Positions 45,636-55,023 of a stretch of DNA of 64,000 nt are shown in pieces. Below the pieces are notes generated by a model. That model worked only from the letters and a program-made list of their open reading frames with translations. It did not search any database and had not been told where the DNA came from. The stretch comes from Streptomyces sp. RB17. Its GTDB lineage: Bacteria; Actinomycetota; Actinomycetes; Streptomycetales; Streptomycetaceae. Positions within the stretch are counted from its first letter, which is position 1. Each line of letters starts with the position of its first letter. The DNA is taken from contig NZ_WEGL01000001.1 of assembly GCF_009604455.1 (NCBI RefSeq), forward strand, positions 248,001 through 312,000, given 5' to 3'. The position numbers were made by a program, and so were the translations under genes.

Positions 45636-46616
45636 ATGAGCAGCAACGAGACGCCCCGCGGCCCCGTCGACTCCTCCCGCATCCCGCGGTACGCCGGTCC
45701 CGCGACCTTCGCCCGGCTGCCCCGCCTGGACGAGGTCGGCACCGCCGACGTCGCCGTGGTGGGCGTGCCGTTCGACTCCGGCGTCTCGTACCGGCCGGGC
45801 GCCCGCTTCGGCGGCAACGCCATCCGCGAGGCGTCCCGGCTGCTGCGCCCGTACAACCCCGCGCAGGACGCCTCCCCCTTCGCCCTGGCGCAGGTCGCCG
45901 ACGGCGGCGACATCGCGGTGAACCCGTTCAACATCAACGAGGCCGTCGAGACCGTCGAGGCCGCGGCGGACGAACTGCTCGGCACGGGCGCCCGTCTGAT
46001 GACCCTGGGCGGCGACCACACCATCGCCCTCCCGCTGCTGCGCTCGGTGGCGAAGCAGCACGGCCCGGTCGCCCTGCTCCACTTCGACGCCCACCTCGAC
46101 ACCTGGGACACCTACTTCGGTGCCGAGTACACCCACGGCACCCCGTTCCGCCGCGCGGTGGAGGAGGGCATCCTCGACACCTCCGCCCTCTCCCACGTCG
46201 GCACCCGCGGCCCGCTGTACGGCAAGCAGGACCTGACGGACGACGAGAAGATGGGCTTCGGCATCGTCACCTCCGCCGACATCTACCGCCGGGGCGCCGA
46301 CGAGGTCGCCGACCAGCTCCGCCAGCGCATCGGCGACCGCCCGCTGTACATCTCCATCGACATCGACTGCCTCGACCCGGCGCACGCGCCCGGCACGGGA
46401 ACCCCGGAGGCGGGCGGCATGACCTCCCGCGAGCTGCTGGAGATCCTGCGCGGCCTGGCGTCCTGCAACCTGGTCTCGGCGGACGTCGTCGAGGTGGCGC
46501 CGGCGTACGACCACGCCGAGATCACCTCCGTGGCCGCCTCCCACACGGCCTACGAACTGACCACCATCATGAGCCGCCAGATCGCGGCGGCCCGGAAGGA
46601 CTCGGAAGCGAAGTGA
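45636..46616 (+). CDS. Ureohydrolase (agmatinase/guanidinobutyrase-like)
   Basis: A 326-residue Mn-dependent ureohydrolase that releases urea from a guanidino substrate. Metal motifs are [21 protein letters not shown] (with DAH) and [22 protein letters not shown]. The loop [15 protein letters not shown] is the substrate-loop type shared by agmatinases and guanidinobutyrases. The two cannot be told apart here. The following ThDP enzyme favours a guanidino-acid role in an arginine pathway. ATG at 45636 has an AAGAAGG site. Its stop overlaps the next gene by GTGA. Confidence 0.9.
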   Translation: MSSNETPRGPVDSSRIPRYAGPATFARLPRLDEVGTADVAVVGVPFDSGVSYRPGARFGGNAIREASRLLRPYNPAQDASPFALAQVADGGDIAVNPFNINEAVETVEAAADELLGTGARLMTLGGDHTIALPLLRSVAKQHGPVALLHFDAHLDTWDTYFGAEYTHGTPFRRAVEEGILDTSALSHVGTRGPLYGKQDLTDDEKMGFGIVTSADIYRRGADEVADQLRQRIGDRPLYISIDIDCLDPAHAPGTGTPEAGGMTSRELLEILRGLASCNLVSADVVEVAPAYDHAEITSVAASHTAYELTTIMSRQIAAARKDSEAK

Positions 46617-48298
46617 CTCACGACCACGACCTGGTGCTCCGCCCGACCGATCAGCAGACGGCGGCCGCGCTGAATCCCCCTCCCGGCCGCAACGGCGGAG
46701 ACCTGGTCGTGGAGACGCTGGCCGGGCTCGGCGCGACCACGGTCTTCGGCCTGCCCGGCCAGCACGCCCTCGGCATGTTCGACGCCCTGCGCAGGTCCTC
46801 CCTCCACTATGTCGGCCTGCGGGTGGAGAACAACGCGGGCTTCGCGGCGGACGCGTACGGCCGGATCACGGGTGAGGCGGCGCCCCTGCTGCTCTCGACG
46901 GGCCCGGGCGCGCTGACGTCGCTGGCCGCTCTGCAGGAGGCGGCGGCGGCCTCGGCCCCCGTGCTGGCGATCAGCAGCCAGATCCCGACGGCGGGCCTGG
47001 GCGGCGGCCGCCACGGCTATCTGCACGAACTCCCCGACCAGGCGGCCTCGTTCCGGGGCGTGGTGAAGTCGGTTCACACGGTCCGTACGCAGTCCCAGAT
47101 CCCGTCCGCGATCGCGGCGGCCTGGAAGTCGGCGCTGACGGCACCGCACGGCCCGGTGTGGGTGGAGATCCCGCAGGACGTACTGCTCGCTGCGACCGCC
47201 CTGCCGGTGGTGACGGCACCGGACGCGACGCCGGAGGACCTTCTCCCGCGCCCCGAACTGACGGCGGTGGCCGCCGAGCTGCTGTCGCGGGCGGCCCGCC
47301 CGGCGATCATCGCGGGCGGTGGGGTCGTACGGTCGGACGCCGCCGGGAAGCTGAGGGCGCTGGCCGAGAAGCTGGACGCGCCGGTGGTGACGACGTTCGG
47401 CGGCAAGGGCGCGTTCCCGTGGGAGCACCCGCTGTCGATGCAGTCCTGGCTGGAGGACCGGTACACGACGGACTTCCTGGAGGACGCCGACGTTCTGCTG
47501 GTGGTCGGCTCGGGCCTGGGCGAACTCTCCTCCAACTACCACACGTTCAAGCCGCGCGGCCGGGTGATCCAGATCGAGGCCGACCTCGGCAAACTGGAGT
47601 CCAACCACCCTGCCCTCGGCATCCACGCGGACGCGCGCCTGGCTTTGCAGGCGCTGCTGGAGACGGTGCGGGAGCGCACGGACGAGTCGGCGCCGGAGCG
47701 CGTACGGGAGCTGCTGGAGAAGGTGGCGGCCCGTATCGCGGGCCAGGAACTCACCCTGGAGCAGGAGGCGTTGGGGGCCGTCCGGCGTGCGCTGCCCGCG
47801 GGTTCGCCGTCCTTCTGGGACATGACGATCCTGGCGTACTGGGCGTGGTCGGCCTTCGACCCCCGGGGTACCAACACCATGCACTCGGCCCAGGGAGCCG
47901 GCGGCCTCGGCTACGGCTTCCCGGCGGCGCTCGGCGCGGCGGCGGCGGATCCCACGCGCCCGGTGCTGGCGGTGTCGGGCGACGGCGGCGCGCTGTACTC
48001 GATCGCGGAACTGGCCACGGCCCGCCAGTACGACCTGCCGGTCACCTGGCTGATCGTCGACGACGGCGGCTACGGCATCCTCCGCGAGTACATGACGGAC
48101 GCCTTCGGCCGGCCGACGGCGACGGAGCTGACGCGCCCGGACTACGTGGCGCTCGCGGAGTCCTTCGGTGTGCCGGGGGTCCGTACGACCCCGGAGACCC
48201 TGGAGGAGGACCTGGCGAAGGCGCTGGCGGCACCGGGGCCGTCGGTGGTCGTAGTCCCGGCGGTACTGCGGATGTTCGCGCCGACGCATCTCGGCTAG
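46613..48298 (+). CDS. ThDP-dependent 2-oxoacid decarboxylase/ALS-like enzyme
   Basis: A 561-residue thiamine diphosphate enzyme of the acetolactate-synthase/benzoylformate-decarboxylase fold. The N-terminal Pyr domain has [16 protein letters not shown] and the catalytic Glu in [14 protein letters not shown]. The central domain carries [13 protein letters not shown]. The C-terminal ThDP motif begins [12 protein letters not shown] and ends VDDGGYG, with Asp-Asp where many relatives have Asn-Asn. It overlaps the ureohydrolase by four bases (GTGA). Size and context match 2-ketoarginine decarboxylase (AruI of Pseudomonas), which makes 4-guanidinobutyraldehyde, but this is inference; acetolactate synthase-like activity is the alternative. 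Confidence 0.85.
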   Translation: MTHDHDLVLRPTDQQTAAALNPPPGRNGGDLVVETLAGLGATTVFGLPGQHALGMFDALRRSSLHYVGLRVENNAGFAADAYGRITGEAAPLLLSTGPGALTSLAALQEAAAASAPVLAISSQIPTAGLGGGRHGYLHELPDQAASFRGVVKSVHTVRTQSQIPSAIAAAWKSALTAPHGPVWVEIPQDVLLAATALPVVTAPDATPEDLLPRPELTAVAAELLSRAARPAIIAGGGVVRSDAAGKLRALAEKLDAPVVTTFGGKGAFPWEHPLSMQSWLEDRYTTDFLEDADVLLVVGSGLGELSSNYHTFKPRGRVIQIEADLGKLESNHPALGIHADARLALQALLETVRERTDESAPERVRELLEKVAARIAGQELTLEQEALGAVRRALPAGSPSFWDMTILAYWAWSAFDPRGTNTMHSAQGAGGLGYGFPAALGAAAADPTRPVLAVSGDGGALYSIAELATARQYDLPVTWLIVDDGGYGILREYMTDAFGRPTATELTRPDYVALAESFGVPGVRTTPETLEEDLAKALAAPGPSVVVVPAVLRMFAPTHLG

Positions 48299-48516
48299 CG
48301 GCGCGGCCGGATCCGAGGGGTGTGCCTCACCGGCACCTGCTCGAGCCGGCGGGCGAGGATCCCGAGGTGTACGGCTGTGGAGCGGATCCCGTGCCGGTGA
48401 GGCGGATCGACTCCCTGGCCACCCCGATGGTCGCCGTCGCCCGGTCCGGCCTGGACCAGGTGCGCGCCTGCCTGCCCCGTGACGGCAAGCGGCACTGCTT
48501 CGGCCCGGAGGCGTGC

Positions 48517-48561
48517 GGGCCATGGCCCGCCCGGCGGATGAAGCCGGACGGGCCATGGCCC
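48517..48561. terminator. Bidirectional terminator hairpin
   Basis: A 19-bp stem with one mismatch (48517-48535 with 48543-48561, 7-nt loop) between the convergent ThDP and DUF1062 genes. Another inverted repeat (48319-48332 with 48390-48402) lies earlier in the same gap. Confidence 0.75.
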
Positions 48562-48571
48562 CGAGGAGGGC

Positions 48572-49120
48572 TCAGCGCTTGAGCGTGAAGGTGAAGTCGC
48601 CGGAGAGCCTGCCGCTCAGCCGGACTGCCGAGACGAGCTTCCCCTCCGCGATCAGCCTCTCGACCTCGGCCCGTGAAAGACCGCACCCTTCAGCGATCAG
48701 TCGCACCGGCCGGACAGGGATCCGTGCCGCGAAGCGGACCGAGACGTCGATCACCTCGCGGTCCAGGTGATCCGATCCGCCGGTGTCGAGGCGCCACGCG
48801 CCCGCCCAGTCGAGGGCGATGCGATTACGGCGCTGCACGACCGGATCCTGGAGCAGCTCAGCTGTCAGGCCAAGGTCGTTGTCGTGCAGCCGGTCCAGCA
48901 GCTCAGGTCGTACGGAGCGCACGTTCAGCCGCTCCAGGACCGAGAGCTTTGCGGTTTCCCCGCAAGCGGTACAGAGCACGAGGAGCCAGGCGTCGAGGAG
49001 CTTGTGGTTTGCGTTGACGCGAAATTTTCCGCTCGCCCGGAAGTACTCGGACGCGCACGCGTGGCAACGGCGGCGAACGAGCGGCAGGCAGGTGGGCGCG
49101 ACCACCCAGTCATTGAGCAC
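48572..49120 (-). CDS. DUF1062 zinc-ribbon-like protein
   Basis: A 182-residue soluble protein. Two CxxC pairs (CHAC near residue 19 and CTAC near 50) form a probable zinc ribbon. The C-terminus carries GLSRAEVERLIAEGKL, an S4-like RNA-binding-type helix pair. It matches what I know as DUF1062, a conserved family without a known activity. The S4-like tail suggests nucleic-acid binding. Confidence 0.8.
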   Translation of the reverse strand: MLNDWVVAPTCLPLVRRRCHACASEYFRASGKFRVNANHKLLDAWLLVLCTACGETAKLSVLERLNVRSVRPELLDRLHDNDLGLTAELLQDPVVQRRNRIALDWAGAWRLDTGGSDHLDREVIDVSVRFAARIPVRPVRLIAEGCGLSRAEVERLIAEGKLVSAVRLSGRLSGDFTFTLKR

Positions 49121-49238
49121 AGAAGTACACCGGTTTCAGTGAGAAGTCCGCAGCAAAAAGCAGCGCGGCGCACATGTGCGACGCGCGACCGATCAGCGCT
49201 CGGGAGGTCTCACACGGTGTACAACGGCACGTCCTTGA

Positions 49239-49475
49239 CTAGACGACTTGGCTCGGCAGCACGGTAATGGCGCACAGCGGCGCCGCTCCACCGGTTTTCT
49301 TCAGGGCATCGAGGAACGGTGCGAAGGCTGTGGCCGGGAAGGTGAGGGCGGCGCCGGCCGGGGCCTTCGAGTCGCGGATGGCTATGTGGGTGTGCAGGTC
49401 GGCGACTTCGACGCAGGCGTTTCCCTCGCCGCCGCCGGAGTACGACGACTTCCGCCACGGGGATCGGGTGCTCAT
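49239..49475 (-). CDS. DUF397 protein of a WhiJ-type trio
   Basis: A 78-residue small protein with the DUF397 opening SPWRKSSYSGGGEGNACVEVAD and the core IAIRDSKAP. Such proteins accompany XRE regulators in Streptomyces and are thought to modulate them, sometimes as anti-regulators. The ATG at 49475 gives the usual family N-terminus; a GTG at 49487 overlaps the regulator stop by four bases (GTGA) but sits too close to its GGAG. Confidence 0.9.
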   Translation of the reverse strand: MSTRSPWRKSSYSGGGEGNACVEVADLHTHIAIRDSKAPAGAALTFPATAFAPFLDALKKTGGAAPLCAITVLPSQVV

Positions 49476-49483
49476 GGGGCGCC

Positions 49484-50335
49484 TCACAGCTCCTTGGCCA
49501 GCTTGTGGATGAAGTCACGCGAACGTTCGGGTTCGAGTGACACCGCTTCTACCCTACGGAAGAGCGTTCGAAAGCGGCCCAGTTGGGCTTCGGCGTCGAT
49601 GAAGAGCGTGCCGTGAGGGCCGTCGCGTACCACCGTGTCCAGCTGGGGCACGGGACCGCCCGCATACACCATGGCGCTACCGGCGCCGGCGAAGGAGTCC
49701 AGCTCGAACGGAACGACGCGCACGGTGACATGAGTGGCGTCGGACAGCTCCAGGACCCGCGCGAGCTGCGCCCGGGTCGAGGCGCGGTCAACGACTCTGA
49801 TGCGCAGTGCCGCCTCGTGGATCACGGCCTCGTACGGAACCGGGTCGGGGCGTTCGAGGATGGCCCGTCGCCTCATACGGTGCTCCACCCAGCGTTCCAG
49901 CTCGCCCTCAGGGAAGTCCGGGTTGACGTACGAGAAGAGTGCGCGCGCGTACTCCTCGGTCTGGAGGAGGCCGGGAACGTGCAGGAAGTCCACGTCCCAC
50001 CGGTAGCTCGCGTGATGCTCCAGCTCGGAGAGATCGAGGAACGAGTTGGGCAACGTCCCCCGGTACTCCTCCCACCAGCCGCACGTCCGGTCCGTGGCCA
50101 TGGCCGCCAGCGCTTCGATCAACTCGGTGCCGGTGCAGGCGTAATGCGCGGCAAGGCGTCGTACCCGCTCCTCGCTCACTCCCGCCGTGCCGAACGCGAT
50201 CTGGCTCACCTGAGCCGAGTCCGTCCCCAGCAGCGCGGCGGCCTCACGGCCCTTGAGCCCTGCGGCTTCACGCAGTTTGCGCAGTTCGGCACCCAGACGC
50301 GCCTGGCGTGCGGTGGCCTCTTTCCTGCGTGCCAT
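49484..50335 (-). CDS. XRE-family regulator with DUF5753 domain (WhiJ-like)
   Basis: A 283-residue DNA-binding protein. The N-terminal helix-turn-helix (about 12-75) includes LRKLREAAGLKGREAAALLG and DSAQVSQIAFG. The rest is a DUF5753 domain with HVPGLLQTEEYARALF, EHRMRRRAIL and PFELDSFAGAGSAMV. This is the architecture of WhiJ and its paralogues, which pair with a DUF397 protein and an ATPase. The ATG at 50335 has an AAGGA site; the frame extends upstream without conserved sequence. Confidence 0.92.
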   Translation of the reverse strand: MARRKEATARQARLGAELRKLREAAGLKGREAAALLGTDSAQVSQIAFGTAGVSEERVRRLAAHYACTGTELIEALAAMATDRTCGWWEEYRGTLPNSFLDLSELEHHASYRWDVDFLHVPGLLQTEEYARALFSYVNPDFPEGELERWVEHRMRRRAILERPDPVPYEAVIHEAALRIRVVDRASTRAQLARVLELSDATHVTVRVVPFELDSFAGAGSAMVYAGGPVPQLDTVVRDGPHGTLFIDAEAQLGRFRTLFRRVEAVSLEPERSRDFIHKLAKEL

Positions 50336-50540
50336 GTCTTCCTTCCCGCCGCCAACTTGCCTGAAGAACACCCTCGTTCGAGGGGCAGATTATGGCAACG
50401 ACTTGCACGGTCCCAAATTGTGGCCCTACTGTCGGTGACGTAGCGCACACGCGACGGAAGTGCACCGTGTCGTCCTGCCGTGACGGCTGCGGCAATGCCA
50501 CCGCGCGAAATCCCCACTCACTGACCGGAGTTGATGACGC

Positions 50541-50963
50541 ATGCCTGAAAACGAGCCCACCGAGTCCTGGGACTACACCCTCTACATTCCGAACGACCTC
50601 AGAGCGGTGACGGTGTGCCGCCGCACCCTGCGCCTGATCCTGACCCTGCACGGGCTGATCGGTCTGGTGGACACGGCGGAGCTGCTGGCGGCGGAGCTGG
50701 TGTCGAACGCGGTTCGGCACACGAAGGGGCCGGCGGCGCTGAGGGTGCGCCGAACCCCGGAGGGCACCGTGTGGATCGGGGCGTGGGACAGCGATCCCGC
50801 GCCGCCGGATCCGCCGCGTCCGCTGGAGCAGGTGGCGGAGTTGGAGGAGGAGGGGAGGGGGCTGGGGTTGGTGAAGGCGTGCGCGCAGTACTGGGGGTGG
50901 CAGCCGACGGCGCGGTTCGGCGACCGGGGGAAGTTCGTGTGGTGCGAACTTGCGGCGGCGTAA
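50541..50963 (+). CDS. HATPase-domain regulatory protein (AbaA/anti-sigma-like)
   Basis: A 140-residue single-domain GHKL ATPase resembling anti-sigma factor kinases. N-box is AAELVSNAVRHTKGPAAL; the G2-type segment is EEEGRGLGLVKACAQYWGW. It lacks a receiver or sensor part. It is divergent from the XRE/DUF397 pair and completes a WhiJ-type trio, known to affect development and antibiotic production in Streptomyces. Confidence 0.88.
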   Translation: MPENEPTESWDYTLYIPNDLRAVTVCRRTLRLILTLHGLIGLVDTAELLAAELVSNAVRHTKGPAALRVRRTPEGTVWIGAWDSDPAPPDPPRPLEQVAELEEEGRGLGLVKACAQYWGWQPTARFGDRGKFVWCELAAA

Positions 50964-50975
50964 TGGTGACAGAAG

Positions 50976-51050
50976 GTGCTGCACGTGCCGTTTCCCGAGC
51001 CTCGGGAGATCGCGGCGCTGAACGTGGCGGAGCTGTTCGCCGAGGAGTGA
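50976..51050 (+). other. Possible tiny ORF or gene remnant
   Basis: A 24-codon GTG frame ends with REIAALNVAELFAEE and has coding-like third-position bias. It is preceded by a stop and has no clear ribosome site. It may be the C-terminal relic of a former gene, or chance. Confidence 0.3.
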
Positions 51051-51096
51051 ACAAGTGGCCGTGGGGCCGCTCGCTTCAGCGTTGTGTCGACGGCGC

Positions 51097-51131
51097 AGCG
51101 CGCCAAGGGTTGTCGAAGCCCTTGGCGCGCT
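51097..51131. terminator. Terminator hairpin
   Basis: A perfect 13-bp inverted repeat (51097-51109 with 51119-51131, 9-nt loop) 15 bp after the glycosyltransferase stop. Confidence 0.85.
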
Positions 51132-51146
51132 GTGTGGACGGCCGTC

Positions 51147-53381
51147 TCAGCTCACGTCCGACGGGTCGAGTCGGTAGACGGTCGACTGGTTGGTCTGCGA
51201 CGAGGACGACTTGGATGCCGAGGAGGTCGAACTCTTGCTGTACGCGCTCTCCTTCACCTTCGTCCCGTGCTTCTGCACCCAGGACGTGACCGCCGAGCCG
51301 ACGGTGTTGCCGCCACCGGGGCCGCCGCCCGTCATGCCGCCGCCCAGCTGGATGTAGTGCAGCTCGCCCTTCTTCACCAGTTCCGTCAGCCTGGCGACGG
51401 TCATGGCGTTGTCGCTGCCGGTGAAGCCCCACATCGAGATGACGGGCTCCTTGGTGGTCAGCTCCAGCTGCGCGGCGGACTGGGAGTTGGACACGGCCAG
51501 CAGCCAGGTGGCGCCGTCCTGGTGCTTCTTCAGGTAGGCGATCAGCTCGTCGCTCGTCTCGCCGCCCATTCCGCCACCGGGGCCGCCGCCGAAGCCACGC
51601 CGTCGGTCCGTGCCGGAGCCACTTGTGCCGCCGGGTGCCTGCCCGGATCCGGGGAACCCACCGTTCTGGCCGCCGGGGCCACCGCTCGGCAGCTCACCGT
51701 TCGCCCCGCGCGGCAGCTCGCCGTTCGCCCCGCCCGGGGCCGTCCGACCGCCCCCGGGCAGCTCGCCGTTCTCCGGCATGGCGCCCGCCTCGGCGTTCCC
51801 GCCACTCTGCTGGGAGCCGCCCGGAATCTCGCCGCCGCCCGGGAAGCCACCCCGGCCTCCGCCGGGCCCACCACCGAAACCGCCGCCTGTCGAAGGCCCC
51901 GCCGTGGGATTCGTACCGCCCATGCCGCCGCCGGAACCCGACGGCACCGACCAGGCGTACGCTGCCGGACCGGCCACCGCCGCCACCACCGCGACGGCGA
52001 CCGACGCGGCCCAGAGCCGTGCCCTGCCGCCGGAGCGGAAGACCAGCATGCCCACGATGCCGGCCACCGTCAGCAGCCCGATCGCCGGCCACAGCCAGGT
52101 GTTCCAGCCGGAGGCCCGGCGCAACAACACGATCGCCCAGATGCCGGTGACGCCGAAGGCGAGCGGGAGCACCCACACCCACCGCTTGTCGGTGCGGAAG
52201 GCCTGCACCAGCATCACGCCACCGCCGCCGCACAGCACCGCGATGCCCGGGGCGAGCGCGGTCGTGTAGTAGGGGTGCATGGTGCCCTGGGCCGTGGCGA
52301 AGATGACGTAGTGGAGGACGGTCCAGCCGCCCCACAGGACCAGCGCCATCCGCTTCAGGTCCGTGCGCGGGGCGCGCCCGCACAGCACCAGGCCGCCGAT
52401 CAGCGCGATCGCCGAGAAGGGCAGCAGCCACGAGATCTGGCCGCCGAGGACGTCGTTGAACATCCGGCCGAGGCCCGAGGTGCCGGAGAAGCTCGCGCCG
52501 CCCCCGCCACCTCCGCCGTTGCCCTCGCCGCCGAAGACCCGGCCGAGACCGTCGTAGCCCGTGATCAGATCCCAGGCGGTGCCGTCCGTCGAACCGCCGA
52601 TGTACGGCCGGTCGGCGGCCGGGACCAGGGAGACGGCCAGCGCCCACCAGAAGCTGGCGACGGCCAGGACGACCGCCGAGAGCAGCAGGTGCACGAGCCG
52701 CTTCAGCCAGGGGGCCCGGGACGCGTAGAGGTGGACCGCGAAGACGGCCGGCAGTGCGATGTAGCCGGCGAGCAGCTTGGTGTTGAAGGCGAGGCCGAAG
52801 CAGGCCGCCGAGCCGAGCAGGGGCAGCAGCCTGTCGTCACGGGTGGCGCGCAGCGCCAGCGCCGCACCCGACACCATGAGGAACACCAGCAGTGTGTCGG
52901 GGTTGTTGTCGCGGTTGATGGCGACCGTGATCGGCGTCACGGCCAGGACCAGTGCGGCCACCGCCGCCGCGCCGTGCCCCCACACGCGCTTCACGGACGT
53001 GTGCAGGATCCAGATCGTGGCCAGCGCCACCACGATCATCGGCGCCATCATCTGCCAGGTGCCGAAGCCGAAGAGGCGGCACGACAGGCCCATGACCATG
53101 AGCGCGAACGGCGGTTTGTCGACGGTGAGGAAGTTGCCCGGGTCCAGTGACCCGAAGAACCAGGCCTTCCAGCTCTTCGTGCCGGCCCAGACGGCGCCGC
53201 TGTAGAAGGTGTTGAGGCTCGACCCGGAGAGGTTCCAGGTGTAGAGCACGGCGGCCAGCAGCAGGATCGCGAGCAGTACGGGCAGCGACCAGCGGGGCGC
53301 CCGGTCCGGCGGGCCGGCCGGGGGACGGCTGTCGGGGGTCGCGGTCGTCGCGTGGGAGAGGGGATCGGTGGCAGATGTCAC
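51147..53381 (-). CDS. GT39-like polytopic glycosyltransferase with Gly-rich insert
   Basis: A 744-residue membrane glycosyltransferase of the ArnT/PMT superfamily. The N-terminal part has 10 or more helices with YTWNLSGSSLNTFYSGAVW and LDPGNFLTVDKPPFALMVMG, the catalytic Asp-containing loop and DKPP motif of the family. About residues 495-630 form an extracytoplasmic, very Gly-rich low-complexity region. A small C-terminal globular part then follows (YLKKHQDGATWLLAVSNSQS) before a Ser-rich tail. It probably uses a polyprenyl-phosphate sugar to modify a lipid, polymer or protein outside the membrane; acceptor unknown. Confidence 0.88.
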   Translation of the reverse strand: MTSATDPLSHATTATPDSRPPAGPPDRAPRWSLPVLLAILLLAAVLYTWNLSGSSLNTFYSGAVWAGTKSWKAWFFGSLDPGNFLTVDKPPFALMVMGLSCRLFGFGTWQMMAPMIVVALATIWILHTSVKRVWGHGAAAVAALVLAVTPITVAINRDNNPDTLLVFLMVSGAALALRATRDDRLLPLLGSAACFGLAFNTKLLAGYIALPAVFAVHLYASRAPWLKRLVHLLLSAVVLAVASFWWALAVSLVPAADRPYIGGSTDGTAWDLITGYDGLGRVFGGEGNGGGGGGGASFSGTSGLGRMFNDVLGGQISWLLPFSAIALIGGLVLCGRAPRTDLKRMALVLWGGWTVLHYVIFATAQGTMHPYYTTALAPGIAVLCGGGGVMLVQAFRTDKRWVWVLPLAFGVTGIWAIVLLRRASGWNTWLWPAIGLLTVAGIVGMLVFRSGGRARLWAASVAVAVVAAVAGPAAYAWSVPSGSGGGMGGTNPTAGPSTGGGFGGGPGGGRGGFPGGGEIPGGSQQSGGNAEAGAMPENGELPGGGRTAPGGANGELPRGANGELPSGGPGGQNGGFPGSGQAPGGTSGSGTDRRRGFGGGPGGGMGGETSDELIAYLKKHQDGATWLLAVSNSQSAAQLELTTKEPVISMWGFTGSDNAMTVARLTELVKKGELHYIQLGGGMTGGGPGGGNTVGSAVTSWVQKHGTKVKESAYSKSSTSSASKSSSSQTNQSTVYRLDPSDVS

Positions 53382-53627
53382 CAGCGCACCATGCAGTCCG
53401 GCGATGGGTGCGGACTGTGGTGCGCCTGGGAGGGAGCTGTGGGGTGGCGAGAGTCACTCGCCGCCGTTGTGGACGCGGGTTCACCAAGAGGTCGTACAAG
53501 TTGCCTTCCCCCCGGGGTGGTCGGAACGCACTCCCTGGGACCATGCGTACAACTTCCGGCCACTCCGACGAGTCAACCCAACAGGCGCAGGTGTGCGCCC
53601 AGTCCACGTTCCCAGGGGGACCTTCCC

Positions 53628-54551
53628 ATGACCCACCGCATGACCCGCCGCGCCAGAGTGCTGGCGGCAGCCCTCGGCGCCGGCGTGCTGATACCCACCG
53701 TGGCCGCCGCCACCCCGGCCGCCGCGGCCACGCCCGCCGTCAGCTGTACGTCGGCCAAGGCCGGCCTCGCCGCCAAGCTGCAGAAGGACATCACGGCCGC
53801 CCTGGCCACCCGCAAGGGCACGGTCGCGATCGGCCTGTACGACCGCAGCACCAGCACCACCTGCACCCTGCGCGCGTCCAGCTCCTACGACTCGGCCAGC
53901 ACCGTCAAGGTGACCGTGCTCGCCACGCTGCTCTGGGACGCCAAGAAGCACAACCGTTATCTGACCGACCGTGAGGTGTCGCTCACCAAGGCCATGATCA
54001 CGAAGTCGGACAACGACGCCACGACCGCGCTGTGGAAGCAGCTGGGCCTGACGAAGATCAAGGGCTTCCTGGCCGCCGCCGGGATGACCAGGACCGTGCC
54101 GGGCGCGAACGGCTACTGGGGCCTGACCCAGGAGAACGTCACCGACGAGCAGAAGCTGCTCAAGCTCGTCACCGCCAAGAACAGCGTGCTGAGCGACAAC
54201 TCCCGCGCCTACATCCTGAAGCTGATGGGCGAGGTCATCTCCTCGCAGCGCTGGGGCACCCCGGCCGGTGCGCCGTCCACGGTCTCCGTGCACGTCAAGA
54301 ACGGCTGGCTGCAGCGCGCGACACACGGCTGGCGGGTGCACAGCCTCGGCACCTTCAACGGCGCCGGCCACGACTACATGATCTCGGTGCTGACGCAGGA
54401 CAACAGCACCATGAGCTACGGCGTCACCACCATCCAGAACGTCGCCAAGGCCATCCACAAGGACCTCGTGCCGACCACCTCCGCGACCGCGCTCTACACC
54501 CCGACCAGCCGGCCCAGCGAGGCCGTCGTCCCGGCGCCGTCGCAGGGCTGA
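53628..54551 (+). CDS. Secreted class A beta-lactamase-like serine hydrolase
   Basis: A 307-residue exported protein. Residues 1-33 form a Sec signal with AAA cleavage. The active-site Ser-x-x-Lys is STVK near residue 87, SDND provides the SDN motif, and HVKNG replaces the usual KTG box. The omega-loop region is unclear. A real beta-lactamase is possible, but members with KNG in Streptomyces are often listed only as beta-lactamase-related. AGGGGGA precedes the ATG at 53628. Confidence 0.82.
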   Translation: MTHRMTRRARVLAAALGAGVLIPTVAAATPAAAATPAVSCTSAKAGLAAKLQKDITAALATRKGTVAIGLYDRSTSTTCTLRASSSYDSASTVKVTVLATLLWDAKKHNRYLTDREVSLTKAMITKSDNDATTALWKQLGLTKIKGFLAAAGMTRTVPGANGYWGLTQENVTDEQKLLKLVTAKNSVLSDNSRAYILKLMGEVISSQRWGTPAGAPSTVSVHVKNGWLQRATHGWRVHSLGTFNGAGHDYMISVLTQDNSTMSYGVTTIQNVAKAIHKDLVPTTSATALYTPTSRPSEAVVPAPSQG

Positions 54552-55023
54552 CGCCGCACGGGCCGGTTCACGGGCCGGTCTCCCGTAGGACATCCGCTCG
54601 CACGGAACCGCCGGCCTGGCGGCGGCCACCTCCCTGACCGCCGCCGGGCCCGCGAGCGCCACCAACTTCGTCGGCGGAAACGCCTGTTCGTGGACCGGGA
54701 CGGTTCGCCGGCCGCGCTGGAGGACCGCTCCTCCCTGTGCGACCTGGACCCACAGACCCTCCAGCCGAGGTCCGCCGTCCACCTCGCCGACGAAAGGGGT
54801 GCCGATCTCGACTCCGAGGGTCTGGTGCCGGCCGCGCCATCCGCTTCCAGACCTGGCAGCGGCACAAGGGTCCGGCCATGACGATCACTGGGTACGGATC
54901 TGACAGCGCACCCGCACGTGGAAGACGGCCGAACCCGCGGAGCGATTTGTTGCGGAGGGATGAAATCCGCATCGCCTGACGTTGGTGCCTTCCGGTAGAG
55001 CAGGTCGACAGGAAGGCACCCGC
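54552..55023. other. Gap with possible decayed exported gene
   Basis: A 472-bp gap. Near 54615-54680 one frame encodes a signal-peptide-like stretch (AGLAAATSLTAAGPASA followed by NFVGGNACSW) but has no clear start and soon becomes Arg/Pro-rich, while another frame continues with acidic sequence. This looks like a frameshifted remnant of an exported protein. No RNA gene recognised. The last part holds the hairpin described next. Confidence 0.35.
54984..55020 (+). promoter_or_regulatory. Hairpin sequestering the exporter ribosome site
   Basis: GGTGCCTTCC (54984-54993) is the exact complement of GGAAGGCACC (55011-55020), and the second arm contains the GGAAGG ribosome site of the GTG start at 55024. 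The stem would hide the site, so translation could respond to a factor or to temperature. Confidence 0.7.
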
